Assembly: GCA_031409695.1 (NCBI GenBank) | Contig: JANNXS010000021.1 | Span: 1 to 30,454 of the forward strand | Direction of reading: 5' to 3' | From: JABFRJ01 sp031409695 | GTDB lineage: Bacteria > Pseudomonadota > Alphaproteobacteria > Rhizobiales > Hyphomicrobiaceae | Length of the DNA stretch: 30,454 nt | Shown: positions 23,477 through 30,454 of the stretch, in pieces | Numbering within the stretch: the stretch's first letter is position 1 | Layout: every line of letters begins with the position of its first letter | Notes under the pieces: generated by a model | What the model was told of the DNA's origin: nothing | What the model saw: only the letters and a program-made list of their open reading frames with translations | Databases searched by the model: none | Program-made: the position numbers and the translations under genes

Positions 23477-24139
23477 ATGTTCTACGACACACTCGAAAAC
23501 AAGCACGGCTTGAAGCACGATCCGTTTAAGGCGCTCGCCGTGCCGCGGCCGATCGGCTGGATTTCAAGCCAGAGCCGAGACGGCATCGTCAATCTCGCCC
23601 CGTACTCGTTTTTCAATGCCGTAGGTGATCGCCCGCACTATGTCGTGTTCGGCTCAGCCGGCATGAAGGACACGTTGCGCAACGTGACCGACAGCGGGGA
23701 GTTCGTCTGCAATCTCGCCACCTATGACCTGCGCCATCACATGAATATGACGAGCGCCTCCGTTCCCTATGGGGTCAGCGAGTTTGCCATTGGCGGGCTG
23801 ACGGCTGCACCGTGCGAAATGGTCAAGGTACCGCGCATCAAAGAGGCGGCGGCGGCCTTTGAATGTCGCCTCCACCAGACGCTCGACCTGCCGGGTGCCG
23901 GCAAATATAAAGGCACCTACACTCTCGTCATCGGCCTCGTGGTCGGCATTCACATCGATGATCAGTACATCAAGGACGGTCTCATCGACACCGGCGCGAT
24001 GAAGCCAATCGCCCGGCTCGGATATATGGACTATGCCGTCGTCACGCCGGAGACGATGTTCACCATCAACCGTCCAGAGGTCGACGCCGATGGCAAGGTG
24101 ATTCCGCCGACGGATGATTGGGACGGCAAGTATCGGTGA
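23477..24139 (+). CDS. Flavin-reductase-like FMN-binding split-barrel protein
   Basis: This 220-residue soluble protein belongs to the flavin reductase-like domain family, whose members bind FMN and reduce free flavin or act as small oxidoreductases. The family core is visible: A-V-P-R-P-I-G-W-I-S-S-Q-S-R-D-G-I-V-N-L-A-P-Y-S (21-44), the F-N-A-V-G-D-R-P segment, the K-D-T-L-R-N-V-T-D-S-G-E-F-V-C-N-L block (about 65-80) and the C-terminal strand H-I-D-D-Q-Y. The ATG directly follows the yacG TGA, so the genes are translationally coupled; YchJ follows one base after its stop. No partner monooxygenase is present, so its electron acceptor is unknown. Confidence 0.87.
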   Translation: MFYDTLENKHGLKHDPFKALAVPRPIGWISSQSRDGIVNLAPYSFFNAVGDRPHYVVFGSAGMKDTLRNVTDSGEFVCNLATYDLRHHMNMTSASVPYGVSEFAIGGLTAAPCEMVKVPRIKEAAAAFECRLHQTLDLPGAGKYKGTYTLVIGLVVGIHIDDQYIKDGLIDTGAMKPIARLGYMDYAVVTPETMFTINRPEVDADGKVIPPTDDWDGKYR

Positions 24140-24140
24140 C

Positions 24141-24542
24141 ATGATGAGCACCGCGAACCCGGATACCGCGCGCTGCCCGTGCCGCAAGAAGTCCGAGACG
24201 ATCTCATATGCGGCCTGTTGCGAGCGCTATCATGCAGGCGCGCCCGCACCGACGGCCGAGGCGCTGATGCGGTCGCGCTACACGGCATTTACGCGCCTGA
24301 ATGCTCCATATGTGCTAGGAAGCTGGCACCCATCGACGCGACCGGCCGCGTTTGAATTCGAACAGGGTCGTGACTGGTACATGTTAAAAGTTCTTACCGC
24401 CCATGAGCAGGGCGACATTGCCACGGTTTCATTCGTTGCGCGCTCGCGCATGGGCGGACGCACTTGGGCACTCGAAGAAATCTCGCGCTTTGTCCGCGAG
24501 GACGGCCGCTGGTTCTACGTGGCTGGCATTGTGACGGCCTAG
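24141..24542 (+). CDS. YchJ-family (UPF0225) protein with SEC-C-like zinc motif
   Basis: This is a 133-residue protein. The N-terminus holds the metal-binding pattern C-P-C-R-K-K...Y-A-A-C-C-E-R-Y-H, as in SEC-C and YchJ proteins, followed by the conserved A-E-A-L-M-R-S-R-Y-T-A-F block and an NTF2-like domain ending F-V-R-E-D-G-R-W-F-Y-V-A-G. The biochemical role of YchJ is unknown; the fold suggests a small-molecule-binding or protein-binding adaptor. ATG 24141 and ATG 24144 are adjacent; neither has a strong ribosome site, and the gene relies on coupling with the flavin-reductase gene ending two bases earlier. The last gene of this run faces the DUF2147 gene tail to tail, seven bases apart. 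Confidence 0.88.
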   Translation: MMSTANPDTARCPCRKKSETISYAACCERYHAGAPAPTAEALMRSRYTAFTRLNAPYVLGSWHPSTRPAAFEFEQGRDWYMLKVLTAHEQGDIATVSFVARSRMGGRTWALEEISRFVREDGRWFYVAGIVTA

Positions 24543-24549
24543 CCCGATG

Positions 24550-25041
24550 TTAAGCCCGGTTGGCAGAGCACTTCGCTAGCGATGCCGGTGCCCGCTTCCA
24601 AGTGTAGGTTTGGCCGAGAAACTTCACGCCGAGATACCCGGTCACGGTTGCCACATTTGGCGAGATCAGTTTGACCTCAACTTTGTAACTCTTGCCGTCG
24701 TCGGGGTTGTAGATCCAGCCACCATCATAGGTGCTGGTATCGACCGGCCGTGCTTCCCCGATGATGGGCAAGCCACAAATGCTGCGTTGTCGCAGACTGG
24801 GGTCTGGGTTGTTGCCGTCTGTAAATGGCCGACCTTGTTCGTTGTTCGGTTTTTCAAGCCACACAAGATGGCCGCATATGGCCGCGCCACAGCGCGTGAA
24901 TTCAACGGCCCCGCGGCCCGTATGGTCGACCCAGATGCCAGTGATGTCTGGCTTTTGCGCCGACACAAGAGATGGCACGCCACCCGAGGCTGCGACAAAA
25001 AAGGCAGCAGAACAAAGAGATACGCTGAGCTTGTGGGTCAT
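24550..25041 (-). CDS. DUF2147 secreted protein
   Basis: This 163-residue protein has a signal peptide (MTHKLSVSLCSAAFFVAASG...SLVSA) and then the DUF2147 domain: D-I-T-G-I-W-V-D-H-T-G-R-G-A-V-E-F, a Cys pair G-A-A-I-C-G-H-L-V-W-L, the motif R-S-I-C-G-L-P-I-I-G, G-G-W-I-Y-N-P-D-D-G-K-S-Y and the final V-T-G-Y-L-G-V-K-F-L-G-Q-T-Y-T-W strands. It is predicted to be a periplasmic beta-rich protein with a lipocalin-like appearance. The function is not known. ATG 25041 is chosen because the signal peptide starts there; the longer frame begins in non-hydrophobic sequence. It is divergent from the ABC exporter operon across 238 bases, which should carry both promoters. Confidence 0.85.
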   Translation of the reverse strand: MTHKLSVSLCSAAFFVAASGGVPSLVSAQKPDITGIWVDHTGRGAVEFTRCGAAICGHLVWLEKPNNEQGRPFTDGNNPDPSLRQRSICGLPIIGEARPVDTSTYDGGWIYNPDDGKSYKVEVKLISPNVATVTGYLGVKFLGQTYTWKRAPASLAKCSANRA

Positions 25042-25279
25042 AATTGAAGGCTTTCGCAATAAAAGTTGGACACAATGTGGCCACAGCCGGACAGCACTTG
25101 GTCCCTCGCCGGGTGGGCACAAGCTGCTGATCAGGTTAAATCGCGTTTACTGTAATATTCCACTCTGCTGAGTGATTGCGCCCGTTCCTATATAGCAAGG
25201 GTCAGCACCGACTTTACGCAGCGCGGCCAAGTCCCGATGTTCGCATTCGTCCCGTTGGGGCACATGCACGTCACCTACT

Positions 25280-26425
25280 ATGAGTATCGCCGACACCATG
25301 ATGTTCACATTGGCCTTTCGGAACCTGTTCCACGATCGCGTCCAGCTGGTTGTGACGCTTGTTGGCATTTTGTTCTCAGTCGTGCTCATGGCTGTCCAGC
25401 TCGGCCTGTATCTTGGTGCGAGCAAAATGATTGTTGCCCCCATCGACAAGGCCGATGCGGATGTCTGGATCATGGCCTACGGCACCAAGAACTTCGAGGA
25501 GGCGCAACCGATCGACGCGCGCCTGCGCGTGCTCGCGCTTGCAACACCTGGTGTAACGCGCGCCATTCCGATGGTCTCGGCGTTCACGGAATGGAAAAAG
25601 CCGGGCGGCGGTTCAAACCTGTCGGTTGTGGTCGGCACCGATCTCGAAGACGGTGGTCTGTCGCCCTGGAACATCGTCGAAGGCACGCTCTCAGGGATCG
25701 GCGCCCGCGATGCTGTGTTTGTCGACCGCACCTATCTCAAAGAACTTGGCATCACCGGCGTGGGTGATACCGGCCAGATCAACGGCAATCGCGTCAAGGT
25801 CGCAGGCCTGACGGAGGGCATCCGCTCTTTCACCACGTCACCCTTCGTTTTTACCACCCTCAATCGCGCCAAAGCGCTGCTGACCATGCCGGCCGATAAA
25901 ATCACCTATGTCTTGGTAAAAGTCGCGCCAGGCGTCGAGCACACCCTGGTGCGCGATGCCCTGCGCGCCAACATTCCAGACGGCGAGGTACTCACCAAAG
26001 CTGAATTCCGCGCCCGTAGCTTGAAGCACTGGATGTTTGCGACCGGCGCCGGCATCGCTCTTATCGGCGGCGCGGTGTTGGGCCTGATCGTTGGCACTGT
26101 CATCGTCGCGCAAACGCTGTACGCATCGACCAAGGACCATATCACCGAATTTGCAACGTTGCGGGCGCTCGGGTCGTCCTCAGGCTTCATCCACAAAGTC
26201 ATCCTCACCCAGGCAGGCCTGTCGGCCGTGCTCGGCTATGCGTTTGGCATGGCCATTGCGCTCGCCGTGACCCATGCGACGCACAACACAGCCTTGCCCA
26301 TGGCTATGACCTGGGGGTTGGCTGGCTCGCTGTTCGCACTCACAATCGTCATGTGCGCTGTGTCCGCCATCGCGGCCATTAACAAGGTAACGAAGATCGA
26401 TCCGGTGATGGTGTTCAACAAATGA
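25280..26425 (+). CDS. ABC exporter permease, DevC / FtsX (MacB) type
   Basis: The 381-residue inner-membrane protein has the FtsX/MacB layout. One helix near the N-terminus (V-V-T-L-V-G-I-L-F-S-V-V-L-M, about 24-44) is followed by a periplasmic domain of about 220 residues, then three helices (about 252-282, 309-335, 345-368) with the conserved block E-F-A-T-L-R-A-L-G-S-S between them. Such permeases do not form a wide channel but transmit ATPase motion to a periplasmic partner. It ends K-I-D-P-V-M-V-F, a common DevC ending. It overlaps the ATPase gene by ATGA. The ribosome site before ATG 25280 is weak. Confidence 0.9.
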   Translation: MSIADTMMFTLAFRNLFHDRVQLVVTLVGILFSVVLMAVQLGLYLGASKMIVAPIDKADADVWIMAYGTKNFEEAQPIDARLRVLALATPGVTRAIPMVSAFTEWKKPGGGSNLSVVVGTDLEDGGLSPWNIVEGTLSGIGARDAVFVDRTYLKELGITGVGDTGQINGNRVKVAGLTEGIRSFTTSPFVFTTLNRAKALLTMPADKITYVLVKVAPGVEHTLVRDALRANIPDGEVLTKAEFRARSLKHWMFATGAGIALIGGAVLGLIVGTVIVAQTLYASTKDHITEFATLRALGSSSGFIHKVILTQAGLSAVLGYAFGMAIALAVTHATHNTALPMAMTWGLAGSLFALTIVMCAVSAIAAINKVTKIDPVMVFNK

Positions 26426-27234
26426 GCGCGACAGTTGTCATAGACAAGCCTGGGCAGGCTCCAGCGCTGGAAAGGGGACCACCAGTTCTGGTTGCCAGCG
26501 GCATCGTCAAGGAACTCGGACGCGGCGCCGCCCTGGTCAAAGCGGTGAAGGGCGTCAGCCTGGAGCTTTATCCCGGTGAACTGACCTTGTTGATGGGCCC
26601 TTCTGGGTCTGGCAAGACAACGCTGCTATCGATCCTCGGTTGCATTCTTGCGCCAACATCCGGCAAGCTCGCCATCGCAGGCCAGGCAACCGAAGGCCTT
26701 GGCCCCGAAGCGTTGGCTGAACTACGCCGACGCCACGTTGGTTTCATCTTCCAGGGCTACAATCTGTTTCCAACGCTGAACGCTGAAGAAAACGTCAAGC
26801 TCGCCTTGGACGTACGTGGCACCAAAGGCCCCGATCAAGTGATGAAGGCCCAGCGTGCCTTGCATCAAGTTGGCTTGGCACATCGCATGCGTGCCTTCCC
26901 TGGGACGCTGTCGGGCGGCGAGAAACAGCGCGTTGCCGTAGCCCGTGCCATTGCAAGCCAACCCTCGTTGATTTTGGCCGATGAACCGACCGCCGCTCTC
27001 GATAGCGAGAACGGTCAACAGGTCATGGCGCTGCTGGCCAACATCGCTCACGCCAGCACGCACGCGGTTCTCGCGGTCACGCACGATCCGCGCACCATTC
27101 CCTACGCCGATCGTATTTTACGCATCGAAGATGGCTTGATTGTTGGTGAGGATCGCCCTCCAGCCGACGGCGACAACACGGTGCGCAAACTCTCCCCAGG
27201 TTCACACGTTCGAGACAAGAAACGGAAACAGTAA
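26422..27234 (+). CDS. ABC exporter ATP-binding protein, DevA / LolD / MacB type
   Basis: The 270-residue ATPase drives the exporter formed with the flanking permease and membrane-fusion protein. Walker A G-P-S-G-S-G-K-T-T-L (59-68), Q-loop F-I-F-Q-G-Y-N-L-F-P (108-117), signature L-S-G-G-E-K-Q (163-169), Walker B L-I-L-A-D-E-P-T (183-190) and the switch His in A-V-T-H-D are all intact. An N-terminal extension of about 25 residues and a basic C-terminal tail (RDKKRKQ) flank the domain. Start overlaps the permease stop (ATGA) and its stop overlaps the next start (TAATG), so all three genes are translated together. Confidence 0.93.
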   Translation: MSATVVIDKPGQAPALERGPPVLVASGIVKELGRGAALVKAVKGVSLELYPGELTLLMGPSGSGKTTLLSILGCILAPTSGKLAIAGQATEGLGPEALAELRRRHVGFIFQGYNLFPTLNAEENVKLALDVRGTKGPDQVMKAQRALHQVGLAHRMRAFPGTLSGGEKQRVAVARAIASQPSLILADEPTAALDSENGQQVMALLANIAHASTHAVLAVTHDPRTIPYADRILRIEDGLIVGEDRPPADGDNTVRKLSPGSHVRDKKRKQ

Positions 27235-28427
27235 TGGCTCATCCGGCCCGTAACGAAAATGCCATCAACGTGCTGTTGCTCGCAGCCGCAGCTGCTGTCG
27301 CAATCGCCTACGTTGTGCCCCGCTATGCGGGTACTGCAAACTCAGCCCTCACGGGCTTAACCTCGGGCATAACCGCGGCCCAGGCCTCACCCGCCCAGGC
27401 GTCGATTATTCTGGCGCAAGCGACCACGGCCGCCTCTGCCCCGCAGTCGAAGGCACCCGCCCCCGTCCTGCCCGCGCCCACATGGGCGGCCGCTGGCCAA
27501 GGCCGTGTCGAACCCTATGGCGGTGAGGTCCGGATTACGGCCCAAGCGCAAGGCCGTATCGTCGAAGTTCTGGCCGCAATGAACGATAAAGTGCAAGCAG
27601 GTGACCTGCTGGTCCGTCTCGATGATTCTGATCCTGAAGCACGCGTGGCCGCCGCCGAAGCCGAAGCCAGCGTGCGTCGTCGCGAACGCAATGCTGAAAC
27701 GGTGACCGGGGTTGCCCGCGAACGCCGCATCGCCGAGGACGCGATTGCCGCAGCGGAACGGCTCGTAACAGCCAGCCGCGCCGAGTTTGACCGTCAGGTG
27801 CGCCTGCGCCGCGCCGGCAAGGGAGTTGCAGCTGACCTGACCAAAACCCGCGACGCCGTGACAGCCGCGCGCGACCAACTCGACACCAACCGAGCAAATT
27901 TACGCCGCATCATGAGCGGCTCAAACGTGCCGGAACACACCCGCTTTGAAGCCTCCATCGCCAGTGCCCGCTCCGACATTTCGCTTGCTGAGGCAGCACT
28001 TGAACGCACCAGAATTCGCGCACCGAAGGACGGAACCATCCTACAGGTAATCGCCACGATGGGGGAAACGGCGGTGCCGAGCCCGGATCAAGTGATGATC
28101 GTCCTCGGCGACATGTCCAAGTTGCGCGTGCGGGCGGAACTCGAAGAACGCGACAGCGCAAAAGTGCGTCTTGGCCAAGCCGTAGTCGTGCGTTCTGATG
28201 CGTTTCCAGGCAAGGACTTTGAAGGCAAAGTCGCCCAGATCGCGCAAGCGCTCGCACCCAGCAGAATTGGCCTCAAGGGACCACGCCGTGGCCTCGAAGT
28301 GGACGTGCTGGAAGTGCTCGTCGACCTCGACGGATTACCAGCGCTGCTGCCCGGCATGCGCGTCGACGTTCTGCTCAAACCAGACGCGACGGCTGAAGTG
28401 GCAAAGGACGCGCCGAAGCAGAATTGA
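27234..28427 (+). CDS. Membrane-fusion (HlyD/DevB-type) protein of the ABC exporter
   Basis: The 397-residue periplasmic adaptor has one N-terminal membrane anchor (about 11-31) and an Ala/Gln/Pro-rich linker to about 85. The first lipoyl half-motif follows (R-I-T-A-Q-A-Q-G-R-I-V-E-V-L, about 102-115, with K-V-Q-A-G-D-L-L), then a long Ala/Arg/Glu coiled-coil hairpin (about 130-250), the second lipoyl half (E-R-T-R-I-R-A-P-K-D-G-T-I-L) and a beta-barrel end. This is the order found in DevB. The hairpin would reach an outer-membrane TolC-type channel, which is not encoded here. The substrate is unknown; cyanobacterial DevBCA exports glycolipid, others export peptides or drugs. Confidence 0.9.
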   Translation: MAHPARNENAINVLLLAAAAAVAIAYVVPRYAGTANSALTGLTSGITAAQASPAQASIILAQATTAASAPQSKAPAPVLPAPTWAAAGQGRVEPYGGEVRITAQAQGRIVEVLAAMNDKVQAGDLLVRLDDSDPEARVAAAEAEASVRRRERNAETVTGVARERRIAEDAIAAAERLVTASRAEFDRQVRLRRAGKGVAADLTKTRDAVTAARDQLDTNRANLRRIMSGSNVPEHTRFEASIASARSDISLAEAALERTRIRAPKDGTILQVIATMGETAVPSPDQVMIVLGDMSKLRVRAELEERDSAKVRLGQAVVVRSDAFPGKDFEGKVAQIAQALAPSRIGLKGPRRGLEVDVLEVLVDLDGLPALLPGMRVDVLLKPDATAEVAKDAPKQN

Positions 28428-28688
28428 CCGACTGAATGCCGCTGACCGCACGAGCTAAAACGCAGCCAAGAACACATGTGCGGGCTCGGCTCTACGACGG
28501 ACGCCTCTCTCGATTGTACAGCGTCTGCTCTCCGGGGTGCGACTTTACGGGGCGCGACTGTCTAGGCTGGTCTGACCGGGAGTTTCGTGACTGAAGGGCA
28601 AACACTTTCACTTGCTCTTTCAGCCGACTTCGCCACATCTGCGCGGCATAGAACGCCGGGGTGGCGTTGGGCGAGGGGATGCGGTCGC

Positions 28689-29936
28689 ATGGCTGTGATG
28701 GACACGTTGAAATCGGCCCAAGGCGGCGCAGCACTTGCCGAACTTGGCAAGGTCTTTGGCCTTAATGCACAACAGGCAACCGCGGTAGTCGCGGCCATCG
28801 TGCCGGAGCTGACCCGCAAAGTCGAACGCAACACACTTTCGCGCGGCGGCCTTGCCGATATCGTGCAGGCGCTTGGCCAGGGCCATCACCGCGAGTATCT
28901 GCGCAATCCTGCGCTCTACCGGCATCCCGGCGCGATTGCGGACGGCAATGGCATTCTCGACCATTTGGTCGGGGGCAAAGATGGTAGCCGCGGCATCGCC
29001 GATCGGGCCGCACGCGCGACGGGCGTCGACGCCGCCGTGATCCGAAAGATGTTACCGGTCGTCGCCGGTATGACCATGGGCGGCCTGTCACAAGAGGTGC
29101 AGGGCGCGTTTGGCGATATTCTAAGCCGCATGGGGCTGCCGATGCCGTCCGATCGGGACGTCGGTGGCCGGGAAATGGGTGGAGCGGGGCGGCTGGGCAT
29201 CCCCGATGTTTCTCAGTTGCCAGGCGGCGATGCCGGCGCGGGTCTGCCGATGGGCCAAGATCCGCCACCACCACGGCAACGGGCCGATGGTGGACAGACA
29301 GGCGGCTTTGGCCAGGGGAACCGCACGCCGGGATATGATCAGGGCACCCCTGGCGACGTCTGGGGCCAGCGCTCCGGCGGCAACCAGCGCGGTTCAACCG
29401 GCGGTTACCCAGGTGGCGGCGTCCGCACCAACCCAGGCGGTGGGCTCGAAATGCCGGACCTCGGCCCCCAGGGTGGCGACCCAGGTTATGGTCGTGGCGC
29501 CCCAACAGACCCAGGCGAATCGCCCTTCCCGTTCCCCCAGGGCGGCGGCGGCAACAACCCCTACGGCGACCTCGCCGACATTCTCCGCAAGGGCTTGGGT
29601 TTGCCCGGCGCCAGCGACGGACCGGTTGCGCGCGGGCCAAGTCGCCGCCAAGAGGGTGGTGGCCAAGGTAGCGGGCAGGGCTCCGGGTTTCCGTTTCCCA
29701 TGCCGGGCGGCCAAGGCTCAGGCCAGGGCTCAGGCCAGGGTCCAGGATTACCGTTTCCTATGCCGGGCGGCGCCGTAGGTGGCGGCTTGTTGTGGCAAAT
29801 CATTCGCTCGGTGCTCGGTGGCGCCGCCGGCGGCTTCCAGAGCAAGGGCATCGTCGGTTGGATCATCAAGGCCGTGGTGATGCGCTACGGCTGGACTATC
29901 CTTCGCACCATCCTCGGCCGCGGCTTGGGGCGGTGA
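28689..29936 (+). CDS. DUF937-domain protein with Gly/Gln/Pro-rich repeat tail
   Basis: This 415-residue protein begins at ATG 28689 with GAGGGG about ten bases upstream. Residues about 1-145 are a DUF937 domain: LGKVFGLNAQQATAVV, A-D-G-N-G-I-L-D-H-L-V-G-G-K-D and V-I-R-K-M-L-P-V-V-A-G-M-T-M-G-G-L. From about 145 to 365 the sequence is low-complexity, rich in Gly, Gln, Pro and Arg, with a near-repeat ending F-P-F-P-M-P-G-G / L-P-F-P-M-P-G-G. The last 45 residues (GGGLLWQIIRSVLGGAAGG, then a hydrophobic/basic stretch) look membrane-seeking. No signal peptide is evident. The role of DUF937 is unknown. It lies 261 bases after the ABC exporter and 86 bases before a peptide-permease gene, so it may be on its own. 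Confidence 0.8.
   Translation: MAVMDTLKSAQGGAALAELGKVFGLNAQQATAVVAAIVPELTRKVERNTLSRGGLADIVQALGQGHHREYLRNPALYRHPGAIADGNGILDHLVGGKDGSRGIADRAARATGVDAAVIRKMLPVVAGMTMGGLSQEVQGAFGDILSRMGLPMPSDRDVGGREMGGAGRLGIPDVSQLPGGDAGAGLPMGQDPPPPRQRADGGQTGGFGQGNRTPGYDQGTPGDVWGQRSGGNQRGSTGGYPGGGVRTNPGGGLEMPDLGPQGGDPGYGRGAPTDPGESPFPFPQGGGGNNPYGDLADILRKGLGLPGASDGPVARGPSRRQEGGGQGSGQGSGFPFPMPGGQGSGQGSGQGPGLPFPMPGGAVGGGLLWQIIRSVLGGAAGGFQSKGIVGWIIKAVVMRYGWTILRTILGRGLGR
29661..29770 (+). repeat. Imperfect in-frame tandem repeat in the DUF937 gene
   Basis: Copy one (29661-29710) and copy two (29709-29770) both encode G-Q-G-S-G-Q-G-S-G followed by a [FL]-P-F-P-M-P-G-G end; copy two has 12 extra bases that add one more S-G-Q-G unit. 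Synonymous differences show the duplication is not recent. Confidence 0.7.
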
Positions 29937-30022
29937 GTGCGCCCGGCGACCCCGGCGCGATACCCAGTTGGCTTTAGTAAGGCCTTGTCGCACACTGGCG
30001 GCACTGCACTTGGAAACCCGCC

Positions 30023-30454
30023 ATGACCGCCTTCATTCTCCGTCGCCTGATGCAGAGTGCGGGCGTGGTTGTTGTCATGTCGATGATCGTTTTCTTCGGC
30101 GTGCATGTCGTTGGCGATCCCATCTACCTGCTGATCAATCCGCAGGCGGATCAAAAAGATATCGAGGCGGCCATCAAGGCGCTCGGTCTCGACCGGCCCA
30201 TCTGGGAGCAATACGGACACTTCGTTTTGGGCGCGTTGAAAGGCGACCTCGGCAAAAGCTTCATCTTCGGCGAAAGCGCCCTGAAGGTCATCGTCCAGCG
30301 CATGCCGGCCACGCTCGAACTCGCCCTTGCAGCCGTCGTCATGTCGATCGCGCTTGGCATACCGCTCGGCCTCTACGCCGGCCTCTATCCCGAGCGCTTT
30401 GGCTCCAAGGCCATCATGGCCGGCTCGATCTTCGGCAACGAAAAGCCGAAGATC
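30023..30454 (+). CDS. Dipeptide/oligopeptide-type ABC transporter permease (DppB-like), partial
   Basis: The first 144 codons are present; the gene runs off the right edge. Expected N-terminal features of the DppB/OppB inner-membrane permease are visible: F-I-L-R-R-L-M-Q-S then helix one (V-V-V-V-M-S-M-I-V-F-F), the G-D-P-I-Y motif, the conserved L-G-L-D-R-P-I-W-E-Q-Y and G-D-L-G-K-S-F periplasmic segment, and the start of the transmembrane domain A-T-L-E-L-A-L-A-A-V-V-M-S-I-A-L-G-I-P-L-G-L-Y-A-G. The last eight residues in the window (F-G-N-E-K-P-K-I) do not fit the family, which normally continues with F-S-[LI]-P-x-F-W after a similar glycine. The start ATG has only a weak site upstream. 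Confidence 0.85.
   Translation, partial: MTAFILRRLMQSAGVVVVMSMIVFFGVHVVGDPIYLLINPQADQKDIEAAIKALGLDRPIWEQYGHFVLGALKGDLGKSFIFGESALKVIVQRMPATLELALAAVVMSIALGIPLGLYAGLYPERFGSKAIMAGSIFGNEKPKI

Noticed and set aside
1..30454. CRISPR array, prophage or insertion sequence
   Set aside because: No regularly spaced repeats, transposase, integrase or phage structural genes were seen; repeats found are short and local.

Overview
The window looks like chromosomal DNA of an alphaproteobacterium, most likely of the Hyphomicrobiales (Rhizobiales) group. The grounds are a high-GC coding style, porin-like barrels with a G-S-[IL]-K-D type motif after the signal peptide, a DnaX whose zinc-binding loop is replaced, an SRP RNA gene directly upstream of dnaX, and a small pilus-secretin N-domain protein of the CpaC type. 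This placement is inferred from the sequence alone. No phage, insertion sequence, CRISPR array, tRNA or rRNA was seen.

Left part (1-9264). A DUF882/YcbK-like peptidase runs off the left edge on the minus strand. Two minus-strand outer-membrane barrel genes follow, one with a good intrinsic terminator. A plus-strand RND efflux operon comes next: periplasmic adaptor, then HAE1-type pump. It is split by a minus-strand RelE/ParE-type toxin-antitoxin pair lying between adaptor and pump.

Middle (9265-15261). Five minus-strand genes appear to form one unit, in transcription order paaG-like isomerase, paaI-like thioesterase, ArsR-family regulator, a fused [2Fe-2S]-molybdopterin subunit, and an FAD subunit carrying four cysteines that fit an extra [4Fe-4S] cluster. 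A perfect 10+10 palindrome lies between the regulator and the molybdoenzyme. Upstream of this unit is a strong terminator belonging to a stand-alone pilus/secretin N-domain protein.

Right-middle (15421-24542). A SulP transporter without a STAS domain is followed by an alpha/beta hydrolase. Then come priA (minus), a His/Val-rich repetitive secreted protein (plus), dnaX and the SRP RNA (both minus), and a tight plus-strand run of yacG, a flavin-reductase-like gene and a YchJ-family gene.

Right end (24550-30454). A DUF2147 secreted protein (minus) diverges from a three-gene DevC-DevA-DevB type ABC exporter with overlapping genes. A Gly/Gln-rich DUF937 protein follows, and then the start of a dipeptide-type ABC permease that runs off the right edge. 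The window contains two tripartite-type efflux systems (RND and Dev/MacB-like) but no outer-membrane factor gene.

The most unusual items are the toxin-antitoxin pair antisense inside the efflux operon, the Paa/ArsR/molybdo-hydroxylase gene set with its palindrome, the SRP RNA with a shortened apical stem, the repetitive secreted protein, and an A AAA AAG heptamer near the 3' end of the pump gene.
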